A stretch of DNA of 64,000 nt from the NCBI GenBank assembly GCA_027603065.1, contig JADGJP010000041.1:124001-188000 (forward strand). The letters are read 5' to 3'. A program made the position numbers and the translations under genes. Every line of letters begins with the position of its first letter. Positions within the stretch are counted from its first letter, which is position 1. Source of the DNA: Geranomyces variabilis (taxonomy: Eukaryota > Chytridiomycota > Chytridiomycetes > Spizellomycetales > Powellomycetaceae). Below, one piece after another: positions 33,201 through 46,367 of the stretch. Under the pieces are notes generated by a model. The model saw only the letters and a program-made list of their open reading frames with translations, was not told the origin of the DNA and made no database searches.

Positions 33201-36200
33201 GAGGTTCTCGAAGATATTGAAGCGGTCATATTGATTGCTCGCTGCCGCTTTGGTGAGCCTGCGGACGGCATCACCTCGGCAACCTTTAATGTCAATTTTC
33301 AAAAGGGAGAACGGCGCACCATGGACTGCGCCGGCACAGCCCCGGGCGTCGTGGAGCCAAAGCGAAATTCGGACGGTGCGATCTCCACAGATCAGCTTGT
33401 TTTTGCTCGGCGAAATCTTGCTTGCGCTGGCGTCAGCGTGTATCGCCGGCTTTTCCGCTGCGAGATGAAATTGGCACTCAAAAGCAGCGAGCAGGCGCAA
33501 AAGAAGAAGGCTGCTGATCATTACCGGCTTACCAACAAACATCTGCATTTTAATCCCGTCTTAACCAACGTGGACGAGCAAAGAGTTGAAGCTTACTGCG
33601 GCGAGAACCTGGTGCTTCGCGCCCTTGTGTTAGTGGTCCACGCTTCTGAGGGATCAAATCTGGACAAGGCCAGTAGGAATAAGCTCCTCACACAGGCCGC
33701 TGAACTTCTTCGTAGCGCATTCCGGGAGGAGAATCGGCTCGTGGATCAGATTTTCGGTGAACATGCTGTCAAGCCGCGGCAACCATTTATATGCCCTCCG
33801 CCTCTCTTCGTTCGCCGGTCACCTACATCGATAACTGTTCGACCTGTGCACATGGTGGACAACGAGAACAAGCCAATTATCCCCCACTCATATCGGCTGT
33901 ACACACGTAAAGTTACAAAAGACTCTGTCCCGCTTGTGACAGTGAGCGATGTCGCTTACCCTGGAAGCGGGTACCAGGTTCGTGTTTCGCCGTCTGGAGA
34001 CGGATCTACAGAACTCACCGTCACGGGACTCAAACCCAACCACCGCTACGTGCTTGCGGTGTGCGCGTTTGATGCGGCGGATAAACCGATCGGACAGGGT
34101 ATTGGTGAGACCTCGCGCCCGATTCTTGCGTGTCTCCCACTGCCTCTTCTCCTTTGCTGGGGTCATGTGGCAAACGTCGCGCATGAGGCGCAGTGCGGCG
34201 ACATTGCAGACATCTCGTACAAGGTCTTGCGGGAGCAGTACGTCTCGTGGCTTGCGCCCGACGCACGCTTGCGTCGCACTGTGTTCGAAAAGCAAGTTGC
34301 TGGGGACCCATACGCTGAGGAAGTCTTCCGGCTTAATGATCTTGATTTGAGCACCACGGCGCCTTCTATCATTCGAACATTTGTGGAGGCCATTTACGCG
34401 TCAATTGACCGTGAATTCTCTCGCACGCATGCGATCGTGCATTCGGATGTGGAGGGTATTGGCGACGTTCTCGCCGCGCAAATGCTGCGTCTCAAATGCT
34501 GTCGAGAACTTTTAATTGCTCTTGAATTGGCAAAACGTATTGAGGACCAGCGCCTTATGCTCTTGTCGTCATTTAAATGCTACGAACTGCTGGTCCCGCT
34601 GTTACAAAACGACGACGTTGCAGATCCGGCCAAGCTGCAGCTGGGATCTCGACCGCCGACGCCTCTGCCCTACGTCGTGCAGGTGTTGATGCTCTGCCAT
34701 ACAACGTTTATCAAGTGCTCTGCAGTGCTAGGAAACGACCGTGTGAACGGCGTGATGGACCACTATGCATACATTGCATTCCACCTCGTGCGTCGACTCA
34801 CCGCGCGCCGCGCGCCCGCTGATCTAGCGCGCGCGGTTCAAGTCGCCGAGGAAGCGCTCAGCATTATCCGCTCGATTGCTGGAGAAACTTCATCAGACAT
34901 TAAAATCCCAAGCTCTACGACCCTTGAGGCTGAGTGGCTCGGGCCAGAGCACCGGGCCGCAAAGCGCAGAATCAGCAAGAAAAAAGGCAAGGGCCGTGCG
35001 ATTGTAACAGAGTGCGCATACCATGCGCTGTTGGCTTCTACCGCTGAGCATGCCAAGGGATATGAAAACCACGGCAGCCGCCGGCTCGAAGCAATGTGCG
35101 AATATTTTGATGTCGAGATTGGCCGCGCGACGCTGATAATCCCGCCACCTGGCCAGCCGTCTCTGCGCAAAGGATTAGACGCCGCAAGCACATCGACTCG
35201 CGAGATATATGCTGTTCTCGCACTCTCTGGGCCCGACGTTGCGATTGAAAATATTTCACGGTTTCGAAAGAACCCGCGATATATTGAAATCATGGCCCTT
35301 GCCGCGGGCTGGTGTCTGGCCGCGGGGCATTTTATTGACACGGCCATTCGGATATGTCTGGACGCTGAGGACTGGACTGAAAAAAGAAACTACTGTCTTT
35401 TGAATTTCGAGGAGGTGGCAGAAGAACAGAACGAAGCGCAAGCGGTTGAAGGGAAAAAGGAAGGGTGGTGGAACAAAAAAAAGAAGAAAGGGATGTTCGC
35501 CGACAAGACCGCCGGCCTTACAGCTGCGGCAAAAGGTGCAGACAAAAAGAGAGGCAGAAAATCCAAAAGGTGAAAATTAATCTGCCTGACTCCGAGCGGG
35601 AAAACCCTTGTGAAGGATTTCTGACTCTTCTGCTTCGAATTGCAGAGCAGCATCTCCCACCCGGACGGCGACCTCAGCGGCGGCCCCATCTCGGGTTCCT
35701 TCCGGCGGGTCCAAAGACGCATCCGAGTATACACATAGTCCCGCTTCTGCTTCTAGTCAATCGCGTCCATCAACTGGCGTCAATAAGCATCCAAAGTCGG
35801 CGAATTCAGATCACAGTGATGTCAAGGCCACGCATGCGAAAGGCCTCGCTAGTCGGCCGGGCAGCCCGAGCAAACTCGGCCCGGAACGTGCGGCCTCGCG
35901 CCCAGGATCGCCTGAACGAAGCCACACTCGTGCCAATAGCGCCACATCAGGCGCGACCGAAGACATCGGCGCTCATACACAGCAGCGAGTCTCTTCTAGA
36001 CAGAATTACTTGGCAACGCTATCCTCATCTGAGCGGGAGAAGATTGAGCGCGCTGCGCGAATTTTAGACAGCTCACTTGCCAGTCTGTGGCATCGCCGGC
36101 GATACTGCCGTCGTCTGCGGCTAGTCATCGAGTTTGAAGCGTCTGCTCGCGCACGTCTGTCATTGGTTCACGGTCTGGCGTCGTTTGCGCACTTGGAAAG

Positions 36201-39200
36201 AGATGCTGTCGGAAGAGATTTTGGTGCAAACGACGCTGTGAGGCGAGGCGAGTTTGAAGCCTTTGAGCTACGAAATTGCGGACGTATTTTGCTAGAGAAC
36301 CTAGGAATTCCACAGCAGGGAGATGCTGCTGGAACTGTTCAAGCCGAGCAGCCGAGCAACGAGGCGTTTCGCTTTGTCACGGACTCGTTTCAAGCCATCG
36401 TGCAGTCGATCGTCATTGCATCAAGAGTTGCAGACTGGTTGCAAGTGATGGACAGCATCACGCATTTGTGGAGACTGCAGCAGAGACTTTTGCGACGCGG
36501 AATGCTCGTCGGGCTCGATTTCCGTCGCAATAACCTGTGGCGAGCATGGTGGGTTGTGGGGCTCTGCATCATCGATTTCCTCCAGAGCGTTAGCGTGCGC
36601 CCAGCGGACACTGACAGCGCAGAACCGCTGGCGCAGCACATGCCGTCGTCACGCCCAAGCACCGGGCAGTCATTTGCGTACCCTTCACGACCCGTTACAG
36701 CGACATACTGTCGGAGTCGAGACCGTGGGCGAAATGTGCTACCGTTTCGCACGCTGTCAGAAATGAATGCAAGTCAGTATGTCGCCACGTGGGCTGACCG
36801 TCATGGGGAGCTGCAGACAACCTTTTTGGACCTTCCGTTCCTCTCGCACTGCGGCTTGTTTGCTATTGAAACTCTTGCCATTGCCAAGAAGCACCATCGG
36901 CTTATGGAATTCTCCTTAAAATTCGACCAAGTCTTCCGAGGGATATACGCGCCGATATTGCAACCCATCCTGGCCGACGCGTACCAAGGCCTGCAAAGTA
37001 AAATCGGAGAAGACAGCCTTGGCCCCGTTCTGGACGAAGTCGAGCTGTGGCTCGACTCGCGCGAATTTCGTGATAGCCCATCACAGCAACTGCTATATGC
37101 ACGCGGCCTCGCTGCAGAACACAAACTCAGCGCCATTGCATGCCGCCCCACCAGCGCTTCGACACAATTTTCCGAATTGTACGCCGACGCAACAGAAGCG
37201 TATGATGATGCAATTGCAATAGCTGCAGCGGAAAGCAACCATACCATGGCGGCAGTTGCTTCGGCCGAATACGCCGAGCTGCTTTTCACCAGCGGGGATA
37301 GAGACGGCGCTTGTCTGTTCTGGTCACGAGCTATCGACACGGTCTTTGTGCGCTCACGTGTAGTTACCGATTGGCGGTCGCTGTTCGCAGATGGTGAAGA
37401 TTGGACAACGGCTACCTCCAAAATGCACCGGCAGCTCGTTGAGCGGGCCGGAGGAATCAGAAACCTCGTTCTTGCTGGCACAGCCGCAACGCGAATGGCA
37501 CAAGCTCGCTACGCGCAGATTAATCTTGACAAAAAACATTCGCTTACATCGTTGGCTGCTAAAACGTTTACAATTCTCCTCCGTGGCACACTACCCCATC
37601 CTGCAAATCCCGCAGAGCTGGCGCAGTACGTTCCGCCGTACGTGCTTCCCGAGCTGCATCTTTTTTCGGATCAAAGTCGCTGCAACCCGTGGAACTTGTT
37701 TGACGTGCTGCTATTCCTGACGAACGAGCTGCTTGCGACGCAGCGGCCTGCGGAAGCCTTACCTCTCGCAAATCTGATGGAATACCTTGCAGCGAGTGCG
37801 TGCTTTTCGACCTCGTTGCTGTGTACGGCACGCATGCTCAAAGCCGAGACGCTTGTCTTTCTCGGGTTCATAGCGGATGGTCTGGAGGCGTTGCTAACTA
37901 TATCCTCAGGAGCAGTCTTGCTACCTGAAGAAAAGATGTTCTACGCGGTTCCCAGTAGTGGAGCCGGCGCCCCACTTCCGCCGGACGTTCGTTACCAGGA
38001 CCACCTGCACCTACTAGACTCGATCATGAATCTGCGAGTTGTGCGGTTTGTCGCAGATCATGTTTTACCGGACCGCTTGGTGTGGTTTATCGGGCAAGCG
38101 ACTGCTCGCGATTTTGACCTTTGCAGATCGCGAATTGTGCTCAACGTCATGGAAATGGCTGGGCTAAGTGACCCTGGAATCATGCAGACGAAGTTGTCGA
38201 TGTTCTTCTACCAAGAAGACCCCAACGCTGAAGAAGAGGTCAGCCTTTCGGACATACCGCTGAGAGGAAACAACCGGACAAGCATCGATTCCCTGGGTCC
38301 AGCAACGCTCAGCCGCGCATCATCGCATGCCAGTATTGGCGGTCCCGGCGGGCCCTTGAACAAAGGCCGCATGACATCGACTGCCTCACTCGGGGCAGCT
38401 AACCTAGCCACAACGCGCACACCGAGGCGAGATGTCAGCAGTCTGATCAACTCGATTCTTCCGCGGCTGGAAGCGATCGTTGCCAAAATAGTGTCAGATT
38501 TGCAAATGGACGCAGATGGTTTCCAGCGGCGGACTAAATCACAAGCCCTTCTTCAGTGTTTCAAAGTGTCTGCGGCGGTTAACTTACTGCGCTTGAACCT
38601 TAACGCAGCTGTCAGATGGTACGTTGATATGATGTTCTATTCACGCTTATGGCTGGTCGCTGACAGCGTTTCCCCAGCTTATCATCAATAATTCACACCA
38701 TTCACGAGCTGGAAAGGCATGCACACTCTTTGGATGCCACCGTGGATACCCATATTGATTTGGCTGTCGGCGTAGACCCCGCTTTGAAACTCCACTGCCT
38801 CGAACGGTTGATCACCGCTAAAACCACGCAAGGATCGTTCCGCGCCGCGTCGACCGAGGCCCGGCGTGCAAGCACGCTGGCGCAAAAGCTTTCCTCGACG
38901 CGCTTCACCCTAATCTTTGAGCTTCAAGCGCTCACTGCCGAGTGGCATGCCGAGCTGTGCAATAGATTGGCTGTCGCTTCTCCGCGTCAAGCCACGCCTA
39001 CAAAGGACGTTACGGCTTGGAAGACGGCACTGAAAAATTTCGAGGATCTTCTCCAAGTTTCCGGCGCGAAACCGGGGGCGGGAAACCAACGTGTGCGTGC
39101 GAGAGCATGGGAGTTTCTTGGTGATGCCACCGAGTCGTTGCAGTTGGCTGATTCGACAAAAGTTTCGGGAATGTATAGTAAAGCTATCTCGTGTTGGAAG

Positions 39201-41014
39201 AAAGTCGGCACTCTGACCTCAAGCCGACCAACTGGGTACAGCGAGACCGCCAAAGCGCTTGCTGGCGTGCAGCTGAAGCGGGTGCTCTTAGAATGGCGCA
39301 TGAACCCTCAAAAGAATACGGACGCGTCTGAAGCTCTTGAGGTCATTGTGGCAAATATCAAAACACTAGTCTGCCTCTCTCCAAGCGTTACCGTTCCGAT
39401 CGCCTTGGCGCATGCATCTGCGCACGCGGCTACGAGAATGCTTCACGGTCTCGGCGGAGTAGCGTACGAGTCGGCGTGGAGTGCGGCTTCAATTACGTTT
39501 TCGGACTTGCTTGCGGGTCTGGTGGGCGAAGGTGGATTTGATTTGATGTCGATAGCGGCGGTGTTGAGCGGGCTTGCAGCCCTGCGCATGGACAAGTCAG
39601 CAGAGCCAGGGGAAGAGCTCATGATTGCAGCTCTCGGATATCAGAGTGGACGATGCGCATGTTTGCGGCGCTCACAACTGGACGGTACTGCCGTTATGGA
39701 AAATGTCAAAGTCAAGATGCAAGATATGAGCGTGATCCTAGCGCAGGAGTTTGCGGCATGGATGGCAGGGTCAACGCATGACGCCGAATCCGAAGCTCCC
39801 TTGCTCCTGACGACACCCGAGGCCCATGATCTAATCATCGCTCCGCCTCAAGCATCTGCCATTGCCGCAACTACCGCGAAGGGGCAAGATCTTTACCGGT
39901 ACCTATGCCATCTTGTCAGAATTGCGCAGCCCATGAGCGGCCCGCCAAGCAACGTCTTCGAGCTCACTACCCTCACGCGCATCCGACGCGTGCATATGTG
40001 TCTTGCAGAGCACGTTGGAGCGCCATATCTCCATGAACATTGCGTGCCGGACGCCGTGATTCCAAAAGCCGACTCGGTGATACCGCTTGTTCCTGGATCT
40101 CAAATACTGCCCGATGAGGTCACAGCTTTGTGTTGGAGCTCCCTGCAATTCACCTCCAATGCGATCACTACCAGAGATGCTACCGCGAGCACCTCCGTCA
40201 TTCTTATCAGCACTGCAAAACGCAAAGACGGTCCTCGCAGTGCCAAAAGGCAAAAGACACCGCCCGCGCCTGCAACAGCACAACGTCTCTCGGTTACGAG
40301 CTTGCGCAACAGCACTTCGGCCACACCCCCGCAGACAACAACGGTGACCACCCCACCTACTGCTCCGCCACCGCCACCCGTTCCTGCACCTCCCGTGGTC
40401 GTTCAAGTAGCTTTCCCCACCGCACAGCTGGTGACCATTCAGGAAATTTTAAAGAAAGTCAACCTGGTGCTTGACCTCGCCGACGACGATGAAGAATTTG
40501 GTGAAGAGGTACACGATATTTGGGAAAGCGTTATGAGCAACATTAGAACCGGATTTGGTTGTTCCGATGAGGTGAGTTAAATGCATTATTTTCTCACAGC
40601 GTTTCTAAAAAACGCGCCAAACATTTTTCTCATGGGCTAACGCAATATTGCTGCGATTTTTTCTCGTAGGAACTTCCGGCGCCACGCTTCTCCGAAAAAG
40701 CGCTGTCAATAATTGTTGAGCTTTTTGACGTGCCCGCAGCACCACCTCCGAACGCCAGCAAGTCGTTTGCGTTCCGAGCGACCGGATCGAAAAAGGAAGC
40801 CGAAATTAGCGCGGTGTACTCGTGGTTGGGCCGGCTTGCAGCGAGTCTCCACACTCATAGTCACAGTAATGAAACGGGCGAGCTGGACGAGTCAATTCCG
40901 TCACGACCAACTTCCAAATCAGTGCCGTCGACGCCTCGAACACCGCAAACTGCAAAGCTTTGGGAGCAGGAACGACCAGATTCGCAGGATTCCGGCGCAT
41001 CGCGCGCGCCATAG
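30209..41014 (+). CDS. CFAP54: CFAP54, central-pair C1d projection protein of cilia
   Basis: Five exons (30209-31144, 31200-35569, 35646-38618, 38678-40571, 40670-41014) encode 3505 aa, somewhat longer than animal CFAP54 (~3100). Identification rests on the N-terminal region: CRFHLVHSVDPLLK in the form VCRFHLVHSVDPLLKAPGM, then QVAFLIWQGTRSVRAICETL, and after the first splice ALRALKLVEGCPTLRKLAFI then GWRLDLYVTLHQ. A fibronectin-III-like domain sits near residues 1190-1290 (ELTVTGLKPNHRYVLAVCAF). The rest is a long helical-repeat scaffold with several low-complexity Ser/Pro inserts, ending in a disordered tail. In Chlamydomonas FAP54 forms the C1d projection with FAP46, FAP74 and FAP221 and sets flagellar waveform. 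Its presence implies a motile 9+2 flagellum. An AATAAA at 41101 probably serves its 3' end. Confidence 0.9.
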
Positions 41015-41100
41015 TTCACGGCCCTTTTACTTTGTGTATATTGCCAAATATTGGAGACAGTTCCATGAATATCTTGTTGTAATCATTATGAGATCCGGTA

Positions 41101-41134
41101 AATAAAAGCCAATCCTGTCAGATTTTTTGACAGG
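41101..41134 (+). terminator. AATAAA signal and hairpin at the CFAP54 3' end
   Basis: AATAAA at 41101-41106 is followed by a 7-bp stem (41114-41120 with 41128-41134, 7-nt loop). It lies in the 162-bp spacer between the convergent CFAP54 and IQCH stops, 87 bp past the CFAP54 stop. Confidence 0.5.
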
Positions 41135-41176
41135 TCCGGAATGACTCATACCCGGGCCATGCAAACTCCAAGCGGT

Positions 41177-44100
41177 CTAAGCTTCCTCAAACAAATGACT
41201 GACAACTTGTCGTACAACCGATCTCGAGCCCGCGGGAAGATGTTCCTGCAGCAGCTTTCCACGCGCAGATTGCGGCGTCTTATTCAGCTTCTTTGCAGGC
41301 TTCGGCGCGGCCTTGGGCGAGACCGACGCTGCCGACGCCCTCCTCCTCGCTGAAGGCACCGGCCCCATAAAATCACTTGCACGCATTGCAGCCGTCAGCG
41401 GCGGTGGCGATGGGGATCGAGCAGGGCGATCGTCCCTCTGCTCGTTCACGACACGCGGTTTGTGCATGATACCGCTACGGAGCACGTGCACGTTTTGCCA
41501 CACTCGCTGTTCACGCTCAGCTTGGTCAATCTCGTCCGTTATCCGTTCCATTATGCGCAGATATTCTGCTGTTTTCAAACCGCGCTGAATTCGTGGATTT
41601 TTGAACTTGAGCGTTGGTATAATTGGAGCATACTCTGGAATATTATTCCAGGATGGATTTCCGAGATGGAGATGTGATGACGGTATTGCGGAGAAGAGAA
41701 TTTCCACGTTCGTGTACGCAGGGACTTGGCCAACGCCGACGCTTTCCTCGGGCGACGGTTGCAATTCAGGTGCTGGGAACAGATATTTCTTTGCCCGTGC
41801 GAGACGCAGGTCGTTCAGGATGTCGTCGCTTGCCGAGAAAGCGCTCGTTAACACTTGCACAGCGATCTGCATTGCCAAATATCAGCAAGAGTGTCAAAAG
41901 CGTCCGTCGTATTGGGCTATTTCGAGACTGTGCTTTCCTTTAGAGAAGACATCTCTTCCTCGCCTCCTTGAGCACTGCGCAACTTTTCGTCAATAAGGTT
42001 CAGGTTCGAGAACGCTAGCTGTGCGCATTCACGCCAGTCAGCCGCCATGCACCTGCAGTTATTAACTATTAGCCGCATGCTTGCAACATTGTTGGCACAT
42101 CATTGCCCTTACATCATATCAATGTATGGTGCCTCCCGACGCGTGCTTATCCGCGGAAACAGCGTGCCAGTTTTCGTCTGTCAAAGGAAGTTTACGTCAG
42201 ATTTTGCTCAGAATTACTCGCGTACCGCAGGACCTGCCTTATGATCGTACGAGGCCTCAGTGATAGCCACAAGGCCAGCCCATGACATAGCATCTAGCAT
42301 CACATGGCGAAGAGTGGGAAAATGAAGTCCAACGCGGTGGTATCGAGAAGGGGCTTTTGGGCGGCTGAGACGACTCTGATCAGCGGGTGAATGTTAATGG
42401 TACAATTGGTCCTCTTTCAGTTTTCAACGCCACATTTCCAGCGTACCTTGTCAACCCAGGGAATCTGATCTGTATATGCCAGTTCCCGGCGCTCGGGCTT
42501 TGAGGCCACGCTGGCGAAGCTGCCTTGGCTATAAAGTGTTCCCGTCGCCAACATGAACGTTTGCAGCCCACTGCATGAAGTTGAATAATCAGCAATAATT
42601 CGCAAACCCTGCAATGAGTTCTTCGGGAGAGATTTCAGAGAGCAGAACACATCCAGGAAAGTGGGATATGCCAGAACTTACTCGGCTTTCGATGTGACTT
42701 CCAAGCGTGAATTCCACCGTCATAAAGCCAAACAATCCCACCTCCTTGTACGCGTGCTCAGCGACCGTACAAGCTTGCTGCTGGAGATCTATGCTGCTGC
42801 ACGACTGCGCAGGGTACATCACGCACGTGGGGCCCAATGCACGTGGATTTTGTCTCTGGGTTGAATCGTAAGTTGATCTTCGCAAAATTTCCATTTGAGT
42901 GTCAACAATCAAGGCGTGCTTACCGTATCGTAGGCCTGGTCGCAGACTCCGATGGGGACAACAGAACCATCCGGCTCAACAAACATACAAGCTGTCGCAA
43001 TGGTGATTGCGGCGGATGAAGCTTCGGGGTCATTGTCATATAGCATTCCGCTGATCATGCACGGCACATCCGTGGCAATCGAAGGTACTTGTGCGGATGT
43101 GCGTTTCTCTGTTGTAATGGCAATTCTTAGCCAACTCCAGAACTCAATTATCGCATATGCGTGGCGGTACCGTGAAAATCCTGAAGCTTTCCGTCTGCAT
43201 ATACCCCCCACACTGAAACGTTAGGGTGCTTCGCATGAAGCTGATTGAGTGTCGAGTACAGCGTTTCAGGTAATGTCTCTTGAGCTGCGCGGGTCTCACA
43301 TCAGTTTTGCCGTCCTTTCGATGTTGCATTAGGCGCTCATTTGCTCACTCCACCTGGTGCAAACGGCACGCGTGCGGCTTCAAAGATACGCGTCTGAATT
43401 GATAATGGGATATTACGCGGACTCGAAGGAAGCCGTGAAAGCGGAATGTTCAGGGTCTAGAAGAGCTATGGGATTTAGCTACAAACTCCCACAAAGCGGT
43501 AACAGTACAGCTCATTACCGAGCTCAGCTCGATCTCTGGCCGCTCTATATCTCCAGGTATAATTATGCAATTTCTTGTTTTTCCCAGGTCCGTCAATGTT
43601 TTCAAAGTCTTTGGAGAAGCAAGAATCCATGACGCTGGCGAACTTGGTGAGCAGAAAAGACTTGCGGATTCGGGTGTCAATATTGTGAGTCGACTGAGCT
43701 CCGAGGGAGGAAACGACAGTCCTAGAAAATATCGTTTGAGATTCTGAATAAAGAGGACATCTTTCGCATCTTCTGCACTCTTACCAATCAAAACGTCCAT
43801 TTGTTCACGAAGACCACGGTCGTTTGTTTGCACGACAAAGACGACTGAAACATCTAGGTCGTGCAATGCGAGAAGTCTGACAAACCGTTCAAGTTATTGC
43901 TATTAGGAAGCAAAGGCGCAAGCGCGCTGGTTTGCCTCATCTCGTGCCAGCCGTACCTTCCCAATTCTGCGACTTGATGTTCTGAACCTTGTAAACCTTC
44001 TTTATGCGCAAAGTGAATGTAAACCCTGAACGAAACAAATAAGAGTCAGTTTCCATCATGCGTTTCGGTAGCACGTTTCTCATGAGCGTACTTGCGAGTG

Positions 44101-46367
44101 CCTTTATAGGTCCTGTCCCACTCGCGTTTCATCTTCAGACCAAGCTTTTGACACCTGTCATAATGACCCTGTTCTCTACCCTGCGTGTCTGCGTCAGTCC
44201 GACTGCATTTCAAACGCAGTCATAAAAAACGACAAGCAGCAAACCTGAATGCGCGCTCGAAGAATTCGATGGGCGCTCATTCTTCGGTAAATCCAAAACA
44301 GCTTGCGCGCTGCTTTGACCCGCGATATCTCATACTGATACCTGCGTCTGTTAATGTCTTATCGTTAACATGTTGACACCAAGTGATTTGAATCTCGCGG
44401 AACTCTTGAAATGCATACCTTGTTTTTACCATTCTCCACCACGACTGGATAACCATCGGCGCCGCTGACGGCTTGTGATATCGATGCTCAGGAATTGCAA
44501 GCAAATGCTCCACCTGCCACATTGCAGAAAGTTGAGAAAAAGAACTTTTTGCGGCCATCCTGTTCCAAAATATGCGGCGTACCTCTCGCTTGTTGACGAG
44601 GCACTCCAATAGATCCTCGCGGGAGACTGGCAGCACAAAGGGCCTGCTCAGCAGGTCAAAGACCTTGTTGCAACTGATTTGCGCCCAGTCGACTGGCCAT
44701 CACAACGAATTCCCCCATTTTAGCGCGCAATCTTAGGCCATTATGGAGACCTCGAAGCTGCACCATACTTTTGTAGTCGTGGCAGACTTCAACCAGAAGC
44801 TGAACGATGTAGGCTTTGCTCGCGGTCAGCGCTATCGTAGTTTCTTGAAACCAAGCATAACCTGGGGCTTCTTTGACCAGGGTTCCGTTGCTGATGATAA
44901 TTTGCCTGTCAATCTCGAGCGTGGATTCATCCACGGTAATGTCTGTGACTATCATTCGCCAAGGTAATAGAGTTGAGCGGTTTGTGTCGTGGCTTATTTC
45001 TGAGTTGCATGAGAACGAATACTTACGAGACTGCGGCGGTGTCTTCGGCACCGGTACCGCGACGCCGGCAACATTTTGTCTTTCCATGTCACCATCAGTG
45101 TCAAAGTTTGATGCCGGACATGGCTAGAAGATAGGACTATGTTAAAATCATAGCAGACTCGCCAAGTACGAGAGCAGATGCCGTACCCTGCCCAACACAA
45201 CGCTGCCTGAGTGGTCTGTTAGTAGCTGTTTCGGCGAAGGCATTTGACAAAATGCCCTGGTAACATCTGCTGTTGGTGGAATCCATTCTCGATGGATCAA
45301 TGGGTAGATTCCCTAAGTAAGATTAATCTCACCAGATGTAGTCAATGCGTCATGTGTCAACAGGTGTGCATACCTCTTGCCGAACAGCGTCCATATCAAT
45401 CATTGTCTCGTTTGGCATTAGCCGCCGCCGCTGAGCTGCTAATGACACATGGTATGGCGCAACGGAACCAGTCCGTGCAAGAACGTATTCCTGGGGATGG
45501 TGGGGTGGACGAGCCTGTACGGAAATGGGCTGAATCGCTCGACAAAAGGAATGAAAAATCGAGAAGAATTTGTAAAGAGTTATAGGAACCACTTACATGA
45601 TGGTTGGCAGAGCGAGAGGGCGATTTAACGGACGATCGCGGTCGGTCCTGCCTTTTTGGCCGGGACGTCTCTTGTGGGAAACGATCGCGCGGAGCACCAA
45701 AATCAACAACATTATCGACTGCAACAACGGCTGGGAGCAGCCGTTTATGTGTAGCGGATGGTACCCGCGAGGGCAATGCGCTTCCCCAAAGATCGCTGAC
45801 AGAAGCGTCCGCGTCGCCGTCCGACTGGTAAACGCAATGTTAGATAGTAAGAACTTCTTTAGGCCGGACCGCAACCAGTTGAGCTGTTCTTACATAATGT
45901 CCACTGTCTGGGAAACCGTCTAGCTCGAAATCAACAGCAAAGTGTTCTCCCGGGTCTCCAAGAGTTGTGCCTCTCAGATTCAGCGCCGCACGCGCGCTAG
46001 CCGCACGCGACGTCCAGGGACTGAAAACACTGTCTCTGCGTGTCTGCGCGGATGAAGATTTGGCTGATGGTGCGCGACTAAGTCCGGCAGATTTTGGTGG
46101 TGTCTCGGTTGAAAAGATGGCTGCTCCTCTGACAGCGCGACGGCTGGCCGGAGCAGAGGCGATGCGAGCGTTCGTGTGCCGGTGGGATTTTGGGCCATCA
46201 AGCGACGATGGCCAGACAGCGGCTGATTGAGGACGGTCCCTTACAGACATATTGGAAGGTGGTGTGTGTGTTGCTTGGGCAAACGGGACCACCGTGACAA
46301 GTCGGCGAGCTGTCGAAAAAGCCGGAATGCGCTGCCAAAGCTCGCGCGCTCCGTGACACACACCCAT
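41177..46367 (-). CDS. IQCH: IQCH, IQ-motif and ATP-grasp-like ciliary protein
   Basis: Twenty exons with consistent phases encode 1247 aa. In minus-strand order they are 46367-45894, 45824-45597, 45529-45374, 45312-45187, 45123-45027, 44948-44751, 44692-44419, 44341-44245, 44180-44092, 44025-43957, 43876-43785, 43721-43519, 43393-43354, 43278-43171, 43108-42924, 42855-42682, 42608-42447, 42375-42218, 42052-41929 and 41866-41177. The start could instead be the in-frame ATG at 46250. An IQ motif (VIQSWWRMVKTR) is near residue 510. The ATP-grasp-like part shows RNCIIIPGDIERPEIELSS, TRIFEAARVPFAP, CMFVEPDGSVVPIGVCDQ and AEHAYKEVGLFGFMTVEF, aligning with animal IQCH. The last exon adds about 230 residues I cannot match to IQCH, ending in a basic tail. 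Animal IQCH acts in sperm development and binds calmodulin. The pairing with CFAP54 fits a flagellar role. Confidence 0.85.

Noticed and set aside
42790-42860. A 22-bp ultra-short intron in IQCH (GTGCGTG..GCGCAG)
   Set aside because: Moving the previous acceptor to the ACCCAG before 42855 restores the frame with a normal-sized intron and good family similarity, so the mini-intron is not needed.
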